Below, in pieces: positions 21,417-33,400 of a DNA stretch of 64,000 nucleotides. The position numbers were made by a program, and so were the translations under genes. This stretch comes from Chiua virens (taxonomy: Eukaryota; Basidiomycota; Agaricomycetes; Boletales; Boletaceae), in contig JAHNUO010000026.1 of the NCBI GenBank assembly GCA_019787685.1, positions 62,001 to 126,000 of the forward strand, written 5' to 3'. The notes below the pieces were generated by a model, which was given only the letters and a program-made list of their open reading frames with translations, was not told the origin of the DNA and made no database searches. Positions within the stretch are counted from its first letter, which is position 1, and every line of letters begins with the position of its first letter.

Positions 21417-21614
21417 TGTCATATACCGCTCTGTTCTCCATTCCTCCGGATATAACTCCGTTTCTCTTAGACAATAACTCCGGGTCGATCTCCCTCAGGA
21501 CGCAACTCCACAACCCCAGACCTCCGTTACATATATATGTTTCCTCTTTTATATTAGTACATAACCTGTGTCTCGCTTATGAGCACAGCTCCGGCTTTCT
21601 CAGTACCCGACTTA

Positions 21615-23200
21615 CAGTGGCTCAAACAACTGTCCCAATGTTTGCATGTTTTTCACTAAATGCAATAAAACACGGTAACCACTAAACCTTACCCAAACCT
21701 GTGGGAATATGAAATATAGTACCTACTCCTGGCTTTCTATTGGACCAAAGGTCTAAGAATTTGAATAAGATTTGATGACATGGCAATCATTTCAAAATGA
21801 TCACTCATTGGGACAGTTCTTTGACTTTAAGTTTGGATTACATATATCAGACCCTAACATGTTGGAAAGTACTTACATACATTTGATAATGGTTCTATTA
21901 TGTTATATTTATGTAACTATCATCAGCTAGCACCATATAAACCCCACCATTTCATAGTAACTTTCCTATCATCATTATGAAACCTATCTCCAGCTCTTAA
22001 GGGACAATAATGTCTCCTTCCCTTTCCTTAAGCTTTCTTCCAGGAAAATAACCTCTAAAACTGGTCTGGGCAAGTCTATAGTGTCTAGGGTCCTTCAGGA
22101 AATCCAACTAGACAATACTAAACATCTTGGTGGTCACCCTTCAAAGTTTTCATTTACCAGCAAAAGGGCTATTGTACAATAGATCATTACTGGCAAGGCC
22201 AAAAATGCTGTTCAGCTCACTATACTTATAAATACCATTATTAATACTCCTCTCTACCCTCACACAGCCAGAAATACCCTCAAGGAAGCCTCTTTGAAAG
22301 CTGTGGTAGAGAACAAAAACCTCTTCTCTTCAAGAGTCACAAGAAAGGATGGTTGGCCTATGCTTTCCAATACTAGCATTGGACTGTGGAGGGTGGGAAA
22401 AGGGTTGTATAGTTAAATGAGACTAAAGTCAATAGGATTAGGTCATACAAACAAGAGTATGTGTGGAAAAAGGTGGGAGAGTAGTTGATTGCTAGGGTAC
22501 AGTCAAGCATAGAGGAGGCTATGGGCCTATATAGGATAGAATGGAGTGGGAGTTTAGAGTGAGATGTACAGAAGGATGGATGCTGAGCAGTATGTGACAA
22601 TTTCACAGCAGGGATTGCTGGAAAACATTGAAGAATTTTAAATTTCAGAAGGTAATATGATTTTTCAATAAGATAATGATCCCAAGCATACCTCTAAAAG
22701 AGTTCAGACCTGGGTCAAAGATCGAGAGATTGGATCTTTAGATTGGCCTGCACAGTCTCTAGATCTCACTTCCTTTGAACATACCTGAAATTATCTCAAA
22801 AAATGACATTCAGCTTATAAAAGTGCCACTAAAGGAGTTTATCATTTATGGGAGAGGTTAGTAGAGGACTGGGGGAATATTTGTGCAGAATAGCATCAGA
22901 AATGGATTGAAAGCATGCATAGAAGGCTTGAAGCTGTTACCAAGGCCAAAGGAGGTCATACCAAATAATAATACTGACATTTATATAAAGTCAAAAAACT
23001 GTCCCAATGAGTGATCATTTTGAAATGATTGCCATGTCATCAAATCTTATTCAAATCCTTTGACCCTTGGTCCAATAGAGAGCCAGGAGTAGGTACTATA
23101 TTTCATATTCCCACAGGTTTGGATAAGGTTTAGTGATTACCGCGTTTTATTGCATTTAGTGAAAAACATGCAAACATTGGGACAGTTGTTTGAGCCACTG
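21615..23200 (+). mobile_element. Tc1/mariner transposon with long terminal inverted repeats
   Basis: A 1586-bp element flanked by a duplicated TA (21613-21614, 23201-23202). Each end has a terminal inverted repeat of about 220 bp that starts CAGTGGCTCAAACAACTGTC. A related GGGACAGTT motif lies near the inner edge of each repeat (about 21820 and 22995), so each arm has two copies of the probable transposase site, the IR/DR layout of many Tc1 elements. The undisturbed target is visible in the 5' LTR (gacttacctcc). The transposase inside is decayed. Confidence 0.93.
22000..22970 (+). pseudogene. Tc1-type DDE transposase, decayed
   Basis: The + strand still reads TGLGKSIVSRVLQEIQLD, HLGGHPSKFSFTSKRAIVQ, MDAEQYVTISQQGLLENIEE, DNDPKHTSKRVQTWVK and DWPAQSLDL, and ends RRLEAVTKAKGGHTK, the classic order of a Tc1 transposase. 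Many in-frame stops interrupt it. The first catalytic Asp appears changed to Asn (NETKVNRI where relatives have DET), and the third acidic region reads DLTSFEHT followed by a stop. Most lesions fit C-to-T or G-to-A change. No functional protein is possible. Confidence 0.85.
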
Positions 23201-23564
23201 TACCTCCGGCTATGTAGTTTCCCGATCTTCCGTCTTACTCAGTTCTTACCAACTCCGTTACTAATCTCCATTCCACTCCGAGTATATAAACTGTAGTACC
23301 CCGACTGTGTACCCTTAGTCTGAATATTAGTTTATTTGTACGACTCACTCCGAACACTCCGTAAGACCTTGACGGTCTTTACTCCGCTCGACTCCACTTT
23401 ATGTGTTGAGTCATATATCTACCTCCGTTCTCCGCACGTCTGAAATATAGGGACAGACTGTGACAAGGGCGCACCACATACGGTGAAGCCAAGTCCCGTC
23501 CGACGCTACAACTCCGGAGATCCGGGGTTGGCTACCTCCGAGTCGCACGGTCTCTAACACATGC

Positions 23565-26392
23565 TCCTTTTGTGTATGTGACAAATTGTTCTGTGACTGA
23601 GGGACCACATCTTGCTCATCAAGGTCATGTATCTTTTCACCCTTCTGTTCATATTCAACACGGAGTTGTTGTACAAGAAAACTTCCTACTCTTTTCAAGA
23701 CACTGTTTGTAGGGTCTACATGGGAAGTAGAGGGTTCTTTGTCAGTGGTGGAATGTTGAATTTGGATACTTCCAATTTCAAGTGGATTGGCATGTTTGAG
23801 GATCCCTGAGTCATGGTTACCTAGGTTTTGAAGTCAATACTATCTCAATAATTTCTGAAGGGCAGCAATGCACTTGGGACAAGCAAGAAGGCCGAAATAA
23901 AAATATCTGAATGGCCATCATTGATCATCTGATTGAACCGGTAGTTGCAAAGTTGTTGGATCTTCCCAATGATGGTATCAGGAAGTCACACTAAATTACT
24001 CTTGCAGAGATCAGCAAATGCAGCCTGAACTGCCAACCAGAAAATGTAGATATCCACTGCATTTGCAAATGCAGACTCAAGGCATTTTGTTGCCTTAGCA
24101 GGTGGTCCTGTAACCACCAGGAGTTGCCCAAGCTGAAGCTGAAATTCAAGTGTCTGAGCAGTTTCCGGGGTAAATGATTCATGTACATCCTAGTAAAATA
24201 AATTGAATCAGTGGTCTTGACTCTCGAGGCTGTGTAATGACTTGGAATCATACTGGTACAACTACAGTTTTACTCCCACAAAGTTCATGGATTGCTGGAA
24301 GACTGTGCTGCACAGACACCCCTGAGAAATACAATGTTCCAAAGCATGTGTTTCCAATGGATACAAGTCCTTTGGAAATGTGGTGTTTCTTTTGAGCAGC
24401 CTTCAGCTTTGCATTGGCAGAGGTTGACTTGTGGAAAAATTTGATCACCTGTCGGATTGCTCCAATAACCTGATGTGCAAGGTTGTCAGCCACGTGAACT
24501 TGAAGTGTATGATCTATATGCCTACATCACTAAAATATGGGATCAAGCAAATATCCTTTAGTAAGAGGTTCATTTGGTGACATGGATCAGGAATGTTGAG
24601 AATCCATGGGTATTTCTCCTGAACCTTTTGATGGGTGAGTTGTGTGTTTCCTGTATCATCTGAACATATTCCAGCGAAACATTTGGGTCCAACTTCAACC
24701 ATGATCTGCAGAAATATCAGTATACTGAGGCTTGAAGTAGCAGGTATTGTCTTGACTCGGACTTACCTCATCAAGCATTTTGAAAAGATGATCAGTGGTG
24801 TGAGATTCATCCGATGCCTCATTTCCATCGAAAAGGAACACAAGTTGCTCTGGGGTTGTGATGTGAATGGTATACACAGACTTGGGATGCCATGTGGTTT
24901 GGCCATTGAAGGTAATGCTGAGGTTGGCACAGGTTTTCAGAGGTTTCAGGTTTAGCATGCGTGCACATGCTGCTTCCGATGGAATCTGATACTCCTCCAG
25001 TTTAGATCTTGAGGCAGGTGTATATGTAGGCATGGCATGTGTCCACATTGCCTTCCACTCTGGGAGATTGGCCTTGAAGGGTGGAATACCACCAACACAG
25101 AAGAAACACATGATATCGGCATTGAGTTGTGCTGTGAGTTGGTCATTGTGGGCTTTTTTCATCAAGGGTAATACAGATGGTTGGTCCGAGTCAGCCTGGT
25201 GTTTGCCACTAGTCACGAGTGGCTTTGACTTCAACTTTCCAATTGATAGCACAGCACCAGGACTTGATTCAAGCCTGGTAGATGGCACAAGCACAGCAAG
25301 TCCACCATCAAGCTGCTCGCAAAGGTCCTGTGACAGGTGATTGCATGTTGCAGCATGGGCCATTATTCTTCTTTTGACATGGTTCTTACTCTTCCATGCA
25401 GTTGTGCAGCCATCAGGTGTTCCAACACAATGGAAAATGTTTGTGTGGGTTGGATCATCATGTCAATGACAATGGATTGCAAGGTCAAGTAACTGAGCAT
25501 CACCAGGCTGGCCACCACGACCTTTTGCAGCTGGCTCAGGTATATCAATGTAGTCAGATGGGTTGATCTCAGTGACATTGTCTGAGTCCATGCTCTTATC
25601 TGGTGCTGGCTGAGAGCTTCCATCATTCAGCTCAGAGAGGACCTGGGCAGCCTGAGGCTGGACCCAGTGGGCATGTGCATCAGCAAACTGACCATTATCT
25701 GGACAGTGCTGGACAGCTCTGGACAGTTTCTGACTGAAAGGTTCCCAACTGTCTAGAACTGGACAGATTTTTGAAAAAAAATCCTGCCTCTAAACTTCTC
25801 AGAATTTCACAAGGTAAAATTTCCATCAAATGAAGCCAATTGAGATAGTTTTTGTGAGCCTGGACATTGATTTGCTCATGTGGCAAGCCCAGACTTTCAA
25901 CAGTGTGAAGGCTGTTCCACTGATGTGGTGCAACATTTAGACCTGGGGATTTGGGTATCTGGTTCAGCATGATCACAGTAAGTAACTTTCTAGTGGTCGT
26001 AATAATGAGACTGATGCACTTACTACAATATTTGCAACTCTAGTATAGTGGTACTCTGCAACCTGTAAGAGGTTGTCCACCCACTTCTGAAGGATTGCAG
26101 AGTTGGGTGCAATTCTTAGCTCACATTCGAGCATATCCATAACTGCAACAAGGCCAGGACCTCGCTTGACAAGTTTGAACTGGCAAGGTGCGTCATCATT
26201 TCTTCGTCCATGAGGTGCAAAAGCAACCTCCAGAGTATGGTTGAGTGCAGCTTCTGTTGTCCCATAGAGTTCGACCTTTTTGGGATCTGGTGTGTAGTGT
26301 TCAAAATTGTATTGACCATGATTGGGACACCATAGTAGTGATTCCAGTAGATGAGATAAGGCAGCACACAGTCGGCCTAGGGACCACATCAA
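23565..26392 (-). pseudogene. hAT transposase, N-terminal and central part (decayed)
   Basis: Reading down the minus strand, a BED-like zinc finger (VGTPDGCTTAWKSKNHVKRR, then MAHAATC) lies near 25340-25430. A long fragment with RMLNLKPLKTCANLSITFNG and then MVEVGPKCFAGICSDDTGNT follows, and then HQKVQEKYPWILNIPDPCHQ, KDICLIPYF and ISKGLVSIGNTCFGTLYFSG. These are the DUF659/RNase H-like core motifs of agaricomycete hAT transposases (SDNTGNT, PWLLNLPD, ISKGLVSIGKTRFGTIYW in relatives). Stops and frame shifts break it in many places. The region above 25640 (open pieces at 25695-25976 and 25973-26392) may be further N-terminal exons that I cannot assign. It is cut from its C-terminus by the LTR insertion at 9972-23559. 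Confidence 0.83.
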
Positions 26393-26610
26393 GCCAGTGG
26401 GAATGCTTCAAGAGGACATGCTCAAAAAGACTCAAAATTTGCCTGACTTTCTATGTTCCATCACCTGTCAGTCACCTGTCATATGGGAGGTTTTTGACAA
26501 GTTTTTGACACCAATTTTTGGGCCCTGAGTTTTGGACAAGTTTTAAACTAGTTTTTAACATGTCAAAAACAGGGGTAGTTAAAAACTTGGGAGTTTTTCA
26601 CGCAGCCCTA

Positions 26611-27692
26611 GGGTAGATGAAAAGGAAGAGAGGCAAAAAGATACCCAAGGTGACACATCACTAATGGAAATTCTAACACAGTGTTATTACATATGGTCGA
26701 TAGTGAAGAGCACATTCGTTTAGTTGTGGATTCCAATAAAGTTCTGACTTGACTAGACTCAGTGGTTGAAACCCTGAACTGTTGCCATCATTGTCCATAC
26801 TGCAACTTGAAGTAGGATGACAGCGTTCCTGATCAGGAGAGTTCCAGCGCATTACTACGCCCTCAGGAACTTGAAACATTCCCAGTACTGTGGCCAGCCT
26901 GATGACTTGCCACGACTCGGAGCTCCAGTGGCTGGTTTGCTAACTGTCTCAACCTCAACCCATTCATACATTTGATCTGTATCCCAAGAGAAGAAGGCTG
27001 CTGTTCTGGTCCCGTTTAGGGAGACAATTAGTTTTTGAGGCAGTCCATTTGATCAATGCCACTGATCATTGATGGTATCATCTCATAAACAAGTAGTTTT
27101 GTCTTTTCCTGACTCTCACACAGACCCAGGAAATATTGGCATTTATCACAGTACTATACAAGAGCGCTCTCAACCAAAGGACAATGGTTGGCACCATAGT
27201 CCTCAGCACTTGGGCCTGCACATTTGATCATCATCATGATCCTGGCCTGCTTATTTTTGCTTCACCCGTTCACTTTCCACCCACTCAACAAGGGCTCGTA
27301 GCTCTGCGGCCCATTTTTTCTAATCTCTTCCAAATCTTCTTGCTCAACACTTTGCAGGAACAGCTGTCCCTTCAGTGCTGGACCTGCATCAGGAAAGAGT
27401 GGTGGCAAGGGCGTGACTAGCTCTATAATCTTTTCCAAGGGTCAACACCTGAAGAAGTAATGTGTCAGTGTCCAATGTATCATTCACCGTGCGGCACGTC
27501 ACTCACCTTTCGTGATATGTAGTTTGGGAACTATCACTGGCAAGAGCAGGCCTAGATCGTTCGTCAGTCCTCACATCCATCGCACATCCAGCAAGAAACC
27601 ATGATCAAGTTCTTGAAATGAGGGGTCAGACCTGTGGATCAATGAGGACAAGGGAGGATGACCAACCTGTTATTAACTGTCATCTGTGATGG
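26611..27692. repeat. Duplicated host segment, copy A, part 2
   Basis: It begins with the hAT target duplication and then matches 48593-50490, but with most CpG changed to TpG or CpA and without the 49432-50396 stretch that holds most of the SAP-like gene. It keeps about 140 nt (near 26785-26920) missing from copy B at about 48770. The left half of the Gypsy target duplication (GATGG, 27688-27692) ends it. Confidence 0.85.
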
Positions 27693-28064
27693 TGTTACAG
27701 TAGTCCTGGGTAGGGCCTAGCATAGACACAAAAGTGCTAAGTACCAAGCGGCTGCGATAACTCAAACAACCACCACTTGATACGTGGTGTGCTGTAGAGT
27801 TCAAGGAAGAGTACTGGTCAGTGGATTGCTACCAGTGAGATGAGTTAGAACTCAGGCATTGCTGAGAGTGTCCTTTTGGGAATCTATACCCAAAGGACCG
27901 AGACTGCTCCTTGTGATCGGGATGGACAAAGGAGCTGGACGTTGGTTGCAGTAACCAAGAGGTGGCTTAGGTTAAGCCCGAAGAGGAGCAGTGATACTAG
28001 CTAGATTGCATAGATCAAGACTGAAGTACAGGAGTATCACTGCACAGTATTTATACCACTGGGT

Positions 28065-30040
28065 CATTTTAGGGAATAGGTATTCCCTGTGCTTGCATAG
28101 CACATTTCTGCACCCCGTCATCATCTGAATCCGAACCATCCGTCCACTCAAATCTGTCGTTACTTGCTCAATCACATGCATGAACTCATCCGGATTGCTG
28201 TATCTGCGCTCATTTTGCCTCAGACTCTTTTATTTTATTTTTGATGCTCCTTATTTGTACTTAGCATTGGCTAGACCATGTCACGCAGCCCTTGCAGGGA
28301 CATTCGGGTGCCTCTTGAACTTTATACCGTATGAAAACCTTCTTTTTTTATTATTATCCTTACTTAGGACAAGTTGGAGGGTATTCCTGAGGACTATAAA
28401 ATTCACTGTATTGACAAAAATACAGTAGCTTTTGCCCGTTGAAGGTAATATATCCTGGCTGTAGTGCAATACTCAGGGGGATTGAAAGAATAGAAAAGAG
28501 GGTGAAGGAATACGATTCCGTTTGACCCAGGGACAATGCTGAGTTGGTGAACGACAAGAAATGGATTTTGGGTAGTCTGAGATGAATCCGGGGCGAATCC
28601 GGATTAAAACGGATAGAAAAGTGGACACGGCAGTCCGATCCAGATCGAGAAAATACGAGGAGAGCGAGAGAAAAATGAACGTCGACTGAAAACGATGTGA
28701 GACAGATGTGCACGGGCAAAAGCTACTGTATTTTTGTCAATACAGTGAATTTTATAGTCCTCGGGAATACCCTCAGACTTGTCCTAAGTAAGGATAATAA
28801 TAAAAAAAGAAGGTTTTTGTACGGTATAAAGTTCAAGAGGCACCTGAATGTCCCTGCAAGGGCTGCGTGACATGGTCTAGCCAATGCTAAGTACAAATAA
28901 GGAGCATCAAAAATAAAATAAAAGAGTCTGAGGCAAAACAGGCGCTGTAGATAAGAAATAATAGGTGATAAGAAGAAAGGTGGGGCAATAGGTTCGTCCC
29001 AAGGGGGGTTATGTTTGAAGGAATGATGGATTCAGGTTTGTCTAAGAGTCCTAGAGGCTGCTGGACGATCCGGAATGAAAGCGGTTGATGTAAAAGTATC
29101 TGGGTGGAGGCGAGGCAATGAGAGTATTGATTCGAGTAGATGAGACGCAGAGGAACAATAGGACAAGGTAAAAGAGAAACTATCCAGCTCACTCACGCAC
29201 AGGAGAGTAAACAGGAGATCTCCTGAACACAGAAAGACAATATTTTTGTGTTAGAAACATGGTTTTATAGTCCTGGGCATAACCCAGGACTGTTAAAGGT
29301 AATCCGACCCTAAGTAAGTGTACAGGATTGACATAGGGTGAGTATGCTAAGAAGGAGTGTCAAACCTTGTAGATGACAAAGAAAGGAAAGGTGTTAGGAT
29401 AGTAATGACCTTAATAAGGCCAAATCGAGTAGAACAAGTCAAATCGGATGAAGTGGAATACGTACGAAGGAACCGGATTGGATCATGTTGACTCGGATTG
29501 GACTCGGATTGGATTCGGATGATTTGTAAACACTAGGAATGAAACCGGGCTGGCATGAAGTCGATGGCGGATGAGACGGGAGGTGATATGACATGATGAA
29601 GAGTGAGGAACATGTATCCTACAACTGTAGGGAGTATCTAACTCCTACAGCACGGATACAGCAATCCGGATGAGTTTGCACAAGCAGACAGATCAGGATC
29701 GGGATTGGGTGACGACGGGGTGCGGAAACATGCTATGCGAGCACAGGGAATACCTATTCCCTACACCGTGTGCATCTGTCTCACATCGTTTTCAGTTGAC
29801 GTTCATTTTCTCTCACTCTCCTCATATTTTCTTGATCCGGATTGGACTGCCGTGTCCACCTTTTCCATCCGTTTTAATCCGGATTTGCCCCAGATTCATC
29901 TCGGACTACTCAAAAACCATTTCTCATTGTTCACCAACTCAGCGTTGTCCCTGGGTCAAACGGAATTGCATTCCTTCACCCTCTTTCTTTCTTTCAATCC
30001 CCCTGAGTACTGCACTACAGCCGGGATTTATTTCCTTCAT
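28065..30040. repeat. Composite inverted-repeat insertion (A-B-A'-B' layout) with a solo LTR
   Basis: Arm A (28065-28440) returns inverted as A' (about 28712-28945 continuing at 29650-29763). The spacer B (28440-28712) returns inverted as B' (29764-30040). The outer ends of A and A' read AGGGAATAGGTATTCCCT and its inverse. A' is interrupted by a 704-bp TG...CA solo LTR. No protein motif is present. The shared arms would fold into a hairpin of about 370 bp. It may be a foldback element or the product of two head-to-head insertions of one element. Confidence 0.75.
28946..29649. repeat. Solo LTR nested in the right arm of the inverted repeat
   Basis: 704 bp, starts TGTAGATAAG and ends TCTAACTCCTACA. 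The flanks GCGC and GCAC fit a short target duplication with one G-to-A change. The same sequence occurs at 38293-38997. No internal element sequence is attached, so it is a solo LTR left by recombination. Confidence 0.8.
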
Positions 30041-30438
30041 CATGCACGGACCAAGGGTCTAAAAGGGATGGCCAGGAAGAGTGGAACAGTCAAAGGGCCA
30101 GAAGGAGTCATGCAGGGAAAGGGCACCGGATGGATGAAAGTATAAAAGGTAAATGTGGAAGTTGTTGTAATGTACCGGATCAGGAAACAGAGGAAAGGAA
30201 GCAATGATGGAACAATGGGTTGGGCCGGAGTCATGTAATCAGATCAAAGTAAAGAAAAGGTAAATGGGCAAAGGGTTAAGCCCTTGCTGAGTAATCCGAG
30301 GCAAGGGTAAGCCTTGTGGATTGAACATAGGAGGTACCTGTAGTACCAAGTGTAGTGAAAGCAAAGTGAAAGGAAAGAAAAAGATGAATCGTAACATTAC
30401 CCCCCGACTAAGATCAAAGCACCAGGTGAAGATCATCC

Positions 30439-33400
30439 TTAGAAATTGAACAAATCCCTAACAGGGCTGCTCGTAATGTTGGTGTAACCCTCATCATCAA
30501 TTGGGTTGTCCCATGGTGACACGGAACGGTGGTCCAGGGAGATGGAGGAGCATCTGGATGGACGGCAGCACGGAGGGGCTGGGTAGATGGGGTGGCGGTT
30601 GCGGTGGCATGCGATGGCAGCAGAGGAGCCATTGGATGAGGAGGAGTTGGATGGGATGATGGGGTGTGGGGAACGGTGGTCCCAGGTAGATCCAGCTGCC
30701 ACCGGGGTAAGTTGGTTGGCCAGGGGAACCCTAGTGTGGATACGAGGGGGTCATCCGGGGCAGCAGGACTGGATGTGTCTGGGGGACCAGGTAAGACAGA
30801 TGGGACATTGGTAGTCCCGAAATTCGATGTGTATATGCCCAAGTTTGTGGCACTCAAAGCAGGCCTCGTGGTAGCGAGGGTGAGTCTTGGGGAGGTCGAC
30901 CTGACCAGTTTGGAACATATGTTCCACTTTGGCTCGGTTGCAAGCATCGATCTCTTCTGCGGTGAAGGGAAGAGAGGAGGCGGAGGGGGTAGACAGAGAG
31001 GGAGTGTTGGAAGCAGGTGGTTGGTCAAAGTGGAGGGAGAGTTCCACCTGGTAGTGGTGGAGGTTTGCGAGGAATTCACCCATTTGCATTTGGTGTAGGG
31101 TGTGTTCAAGGAACACATGGATTTTGTTGTGGATTTGGCCAGTGAGAGCCGAGAGGAGATGGGTGTTGGCCATAGGCCCGTAGAGGTCGGCCTGGATGAG
31201 GGCGAGTTGCTCATTCTGTAGGTATGCCGAGTAGAGGGTGTGGAGAGGGGAGTCGAGGTCAAGGTGGTGCTTGATGGGGAACACCATGCTTGGGTCGAGG
31301 ATGAGGGCCTGCATGCGAGCAAAGTAGTTGGGGGTGGGCATAGAGGCCTGGATAGTGTGTGAATGAAATGGCAGATCTACCGTGACGAGAGGAGGATGAA
31401 CACAGTGAATAGGATGAGTAGGGCAAGGGCGTATGCTTGCTGTTCCCCATCCTGCAGAAGCGACCGCAGAATCAGCTGGAGAAACGGGTCTGGTGGACTC
31501 CATGAGGGAGGATTCGGAGGAGAGGGAGGGAGCATCCAAGTGGAGAGACAGCAGGGGAACAGGGAGCGGTAGGGCGATGTGGGGAATATCGATGGTGGGG
31601 GTGAAGACGGGGACTGGCGTAGTGTTGGATTCAAAGTTGGGGGTGGAACACGAGTGATAGGCCATAACAGTTCTGATGCAGACTGGTGGCGGTCGGAGAG
31701 GAGAGCGTGGTGGTTGAGGTGGTGGAAGGGCTGAAAGGTGGGGGACTGAGGGGAAATCCTTGGGGTGGAGACGCTTATAAGCGTCGACAGTGTCCTTGGC
31801 ATTTCCTAGGTTGGCCTCAGGCTCCCAAGAGTCGTCAGAGGTGGAGTAGCCCTTCCAGCGGATCAGGAACTTGTGGTTGCGTGGGTTCCGGTTGTGGCGA
31901 AGGATCCGCTCAATTTCATATTCCTCTTCACCAGTGATGAGAGCTGGCGGAGGCTTCGGGAAGTTTGGTCTGTAGGTCTCCATTTCCTGATATGGGGAGA
32001 GGAGAGAAGCGTGGAAGACCGGATGGATTTTCCAGGTCTTGGGAAGGTGAAGTCAACAGGTGAGCAGGGAAAGGACCTCTGTGATGGTAAAAGGTCCTTT
32101 GCAGCGTGATGCGAGTTTCAGGGAGATGAGTTCCCATTTCAAATTGCAGGCTTCCAACCAGACCTGATCACCTTTGGAGAAGGGTTTGAACTTCCTAAAG
32201 GAGCGAGCTTTCATGGCTTGGCAGGCGAGTTTGTGGGCAGTGAGGGCTTCATTGTGGGCAGTGGATAGGGTTTTGAGGCGTTCCTCAATGGTGGAGAGTT
32301 TGGTTTCTGCAATGATAGCGGGCAGAGGACGGGGTTCATAGCCCATCATGAGGAAGAATGGCGATTTGCCAGTGATGGAGTGGGGGTGGTGGTTGTGTGC
32401 AAATTTGGCCATGGGAAGTAAGTCAGCCCATTTCTCCAGATTGTTTTGGCAATACATGCAGAGGTAGGTCTCAACTTCTTGGTTGACGTGTTCCATCTCA
32501 CCATCAGATTGAGGGTGGTAGGCAGTGGAGAGGGAGAGGCGGTATCTGATGAGTCGGGAGAGCTCTTTTGCGAACATGGAAGCAAACTGCAGACCATGGT
32601 CGGAGATAATCTTGTCATAGAGACCGAATCGTGTGTAGACTTTGTGAAAAAAGAGGCAGGCTATACCTGCAGAGTCGGCAGTTTTCACTGTAGGGCAAAG
32701 AATTACCCCCTTCATAAGGCCATGGTCTACCACAACCATGAGAGAGTCGTAGCCCTCCACAGAGATGGGGAGATCCGTGATGAGATCTATGGAGACATTC
32801 TGGAAGGGGCGAGTGCACGTGGCCCGGGAGGGAATCGGAGAGAGCAGAGGTGTAGTCGGGTGAGTGTTGACCTTGTGCTGCTGACATGAGGTGCAACTGG
32901 AGATGTAGGAGCAGATGAAGGAGGTGAGGCTGGGCCACCAAAATTCGGCGGCGACCAGCTGGCAGGTTTTCAAGAAGCCAGGGTGTCTGGCAGTGTGGGA
33001 GTCATGGTGGCAGGCAACGATTTGCTGCTGGAGTTCACGGTTAGGTGGGACGTAGATACAACCTTGGTAGGTCAGGACACTGGCATCGTAGTGCCAGTCG
33101 GAGAGGCAAGAGTGGAATGACAGTGGGAGACCACCATCCATGGCATTTAGGGTGTCCAGGACCAGCAGATCCGCGGCTGAAGAGCAGGAGATCAGGTCCT
33201 GGAGATCTGTAGTGACGAGGTTGACAAAGATGTTGTCCAGAAGGAGCGTAACATCTTCGTTATCCGAGTCTGAGGTGATATGATCGGGACAGTGGGAGAG
33301 CATGTCCAGACCATCAAGGAGTTTGCCTGGCACATGGGAGAACATGAGGTCAAAGTCAGCTAGGTTGAGAAGCCATCAGGCTTGACAACGGTTGAGGTTT

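Larger units (their letters stand above)
9972..23559 (+). mobile_element. LTR retrotransposon lacking pol, with antisense gene and two nested elements
   Basis: Two 555-bp LTRs (9972-10526, and 21417-23559 once the Tc1 insert is removed) begin TGTCATATACC and end TCTCTAACA. The flanks are the exact 5-bp duplication CATGC (9967-9971, 23560-23564), and the element lies inside the hAT transposase. Between the LTRs are a gag with a zinc knuckle (split by the Gypsy element at 11079-18721), a gene-poor stretch, and a minus-strand spliced gene. No protease, reverse transcriptase or integrase is present, so it would depend on another element for movement. A polypurine tract precedes the 3' LTR. The few differences between the LTRs are mainly C/T or G/A, which suggests a fairly recent insertion. 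Confidence 0.93.
21417..23559 (+). repeat. 3' LTR of the pol-less retrotransposon, split by a Tc1 element
   Basis: The LTR runs 21417-21614 and 23203-23559. Removing 21615-23200 and one TA leaves 555 bp, exactly the length of the 5' LTR. Confidence 0.93.
8398..26610 (-). mobile_element. hAT-family DNA transposon containing nested elements
   Basis: Both ends carry the same perfect 20-bp terminal inverted repeat, TAGGGCTGCGTGAAAAACTC (8398-8417 and, inverted, 26591-26610). An exact 8-bp target duplication GGGTAGAT flanks it (8390-8397 and 26611-26618). An 8-bp duplication is diagnostic of hAT elements. The undisturbed site is visible at about 48588-48600, where the host sequence continues without the element. 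Its transposase lies on the minus strand and is split by the LTR retrotransposon at 9972-23559. Without that insert the element is about 4.6 kb. CpG sites are mostly gone in its own sequence, so it is older than the insert. Confidence 0.93.
27693..30396 (-). repeat. 3' LTR of the old Gypsy element, split by an insertion
   Basis: It matches 36699-37434 on either side of 28065-30040. Without the insert it is about 728 bp, against 736 bp for the other LTR. Confidence 0.88.

Noticed and set aside
28284..28300. CACGCAGCCCT resembling the hAT terminus at 28284 and, inverted, at 28858
   Set aside because: Only about 11 bases match, the rest of the TIR is absent and no 8-bp duplication is present. 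The two sites are simply the two arms of the local inverted repeat.
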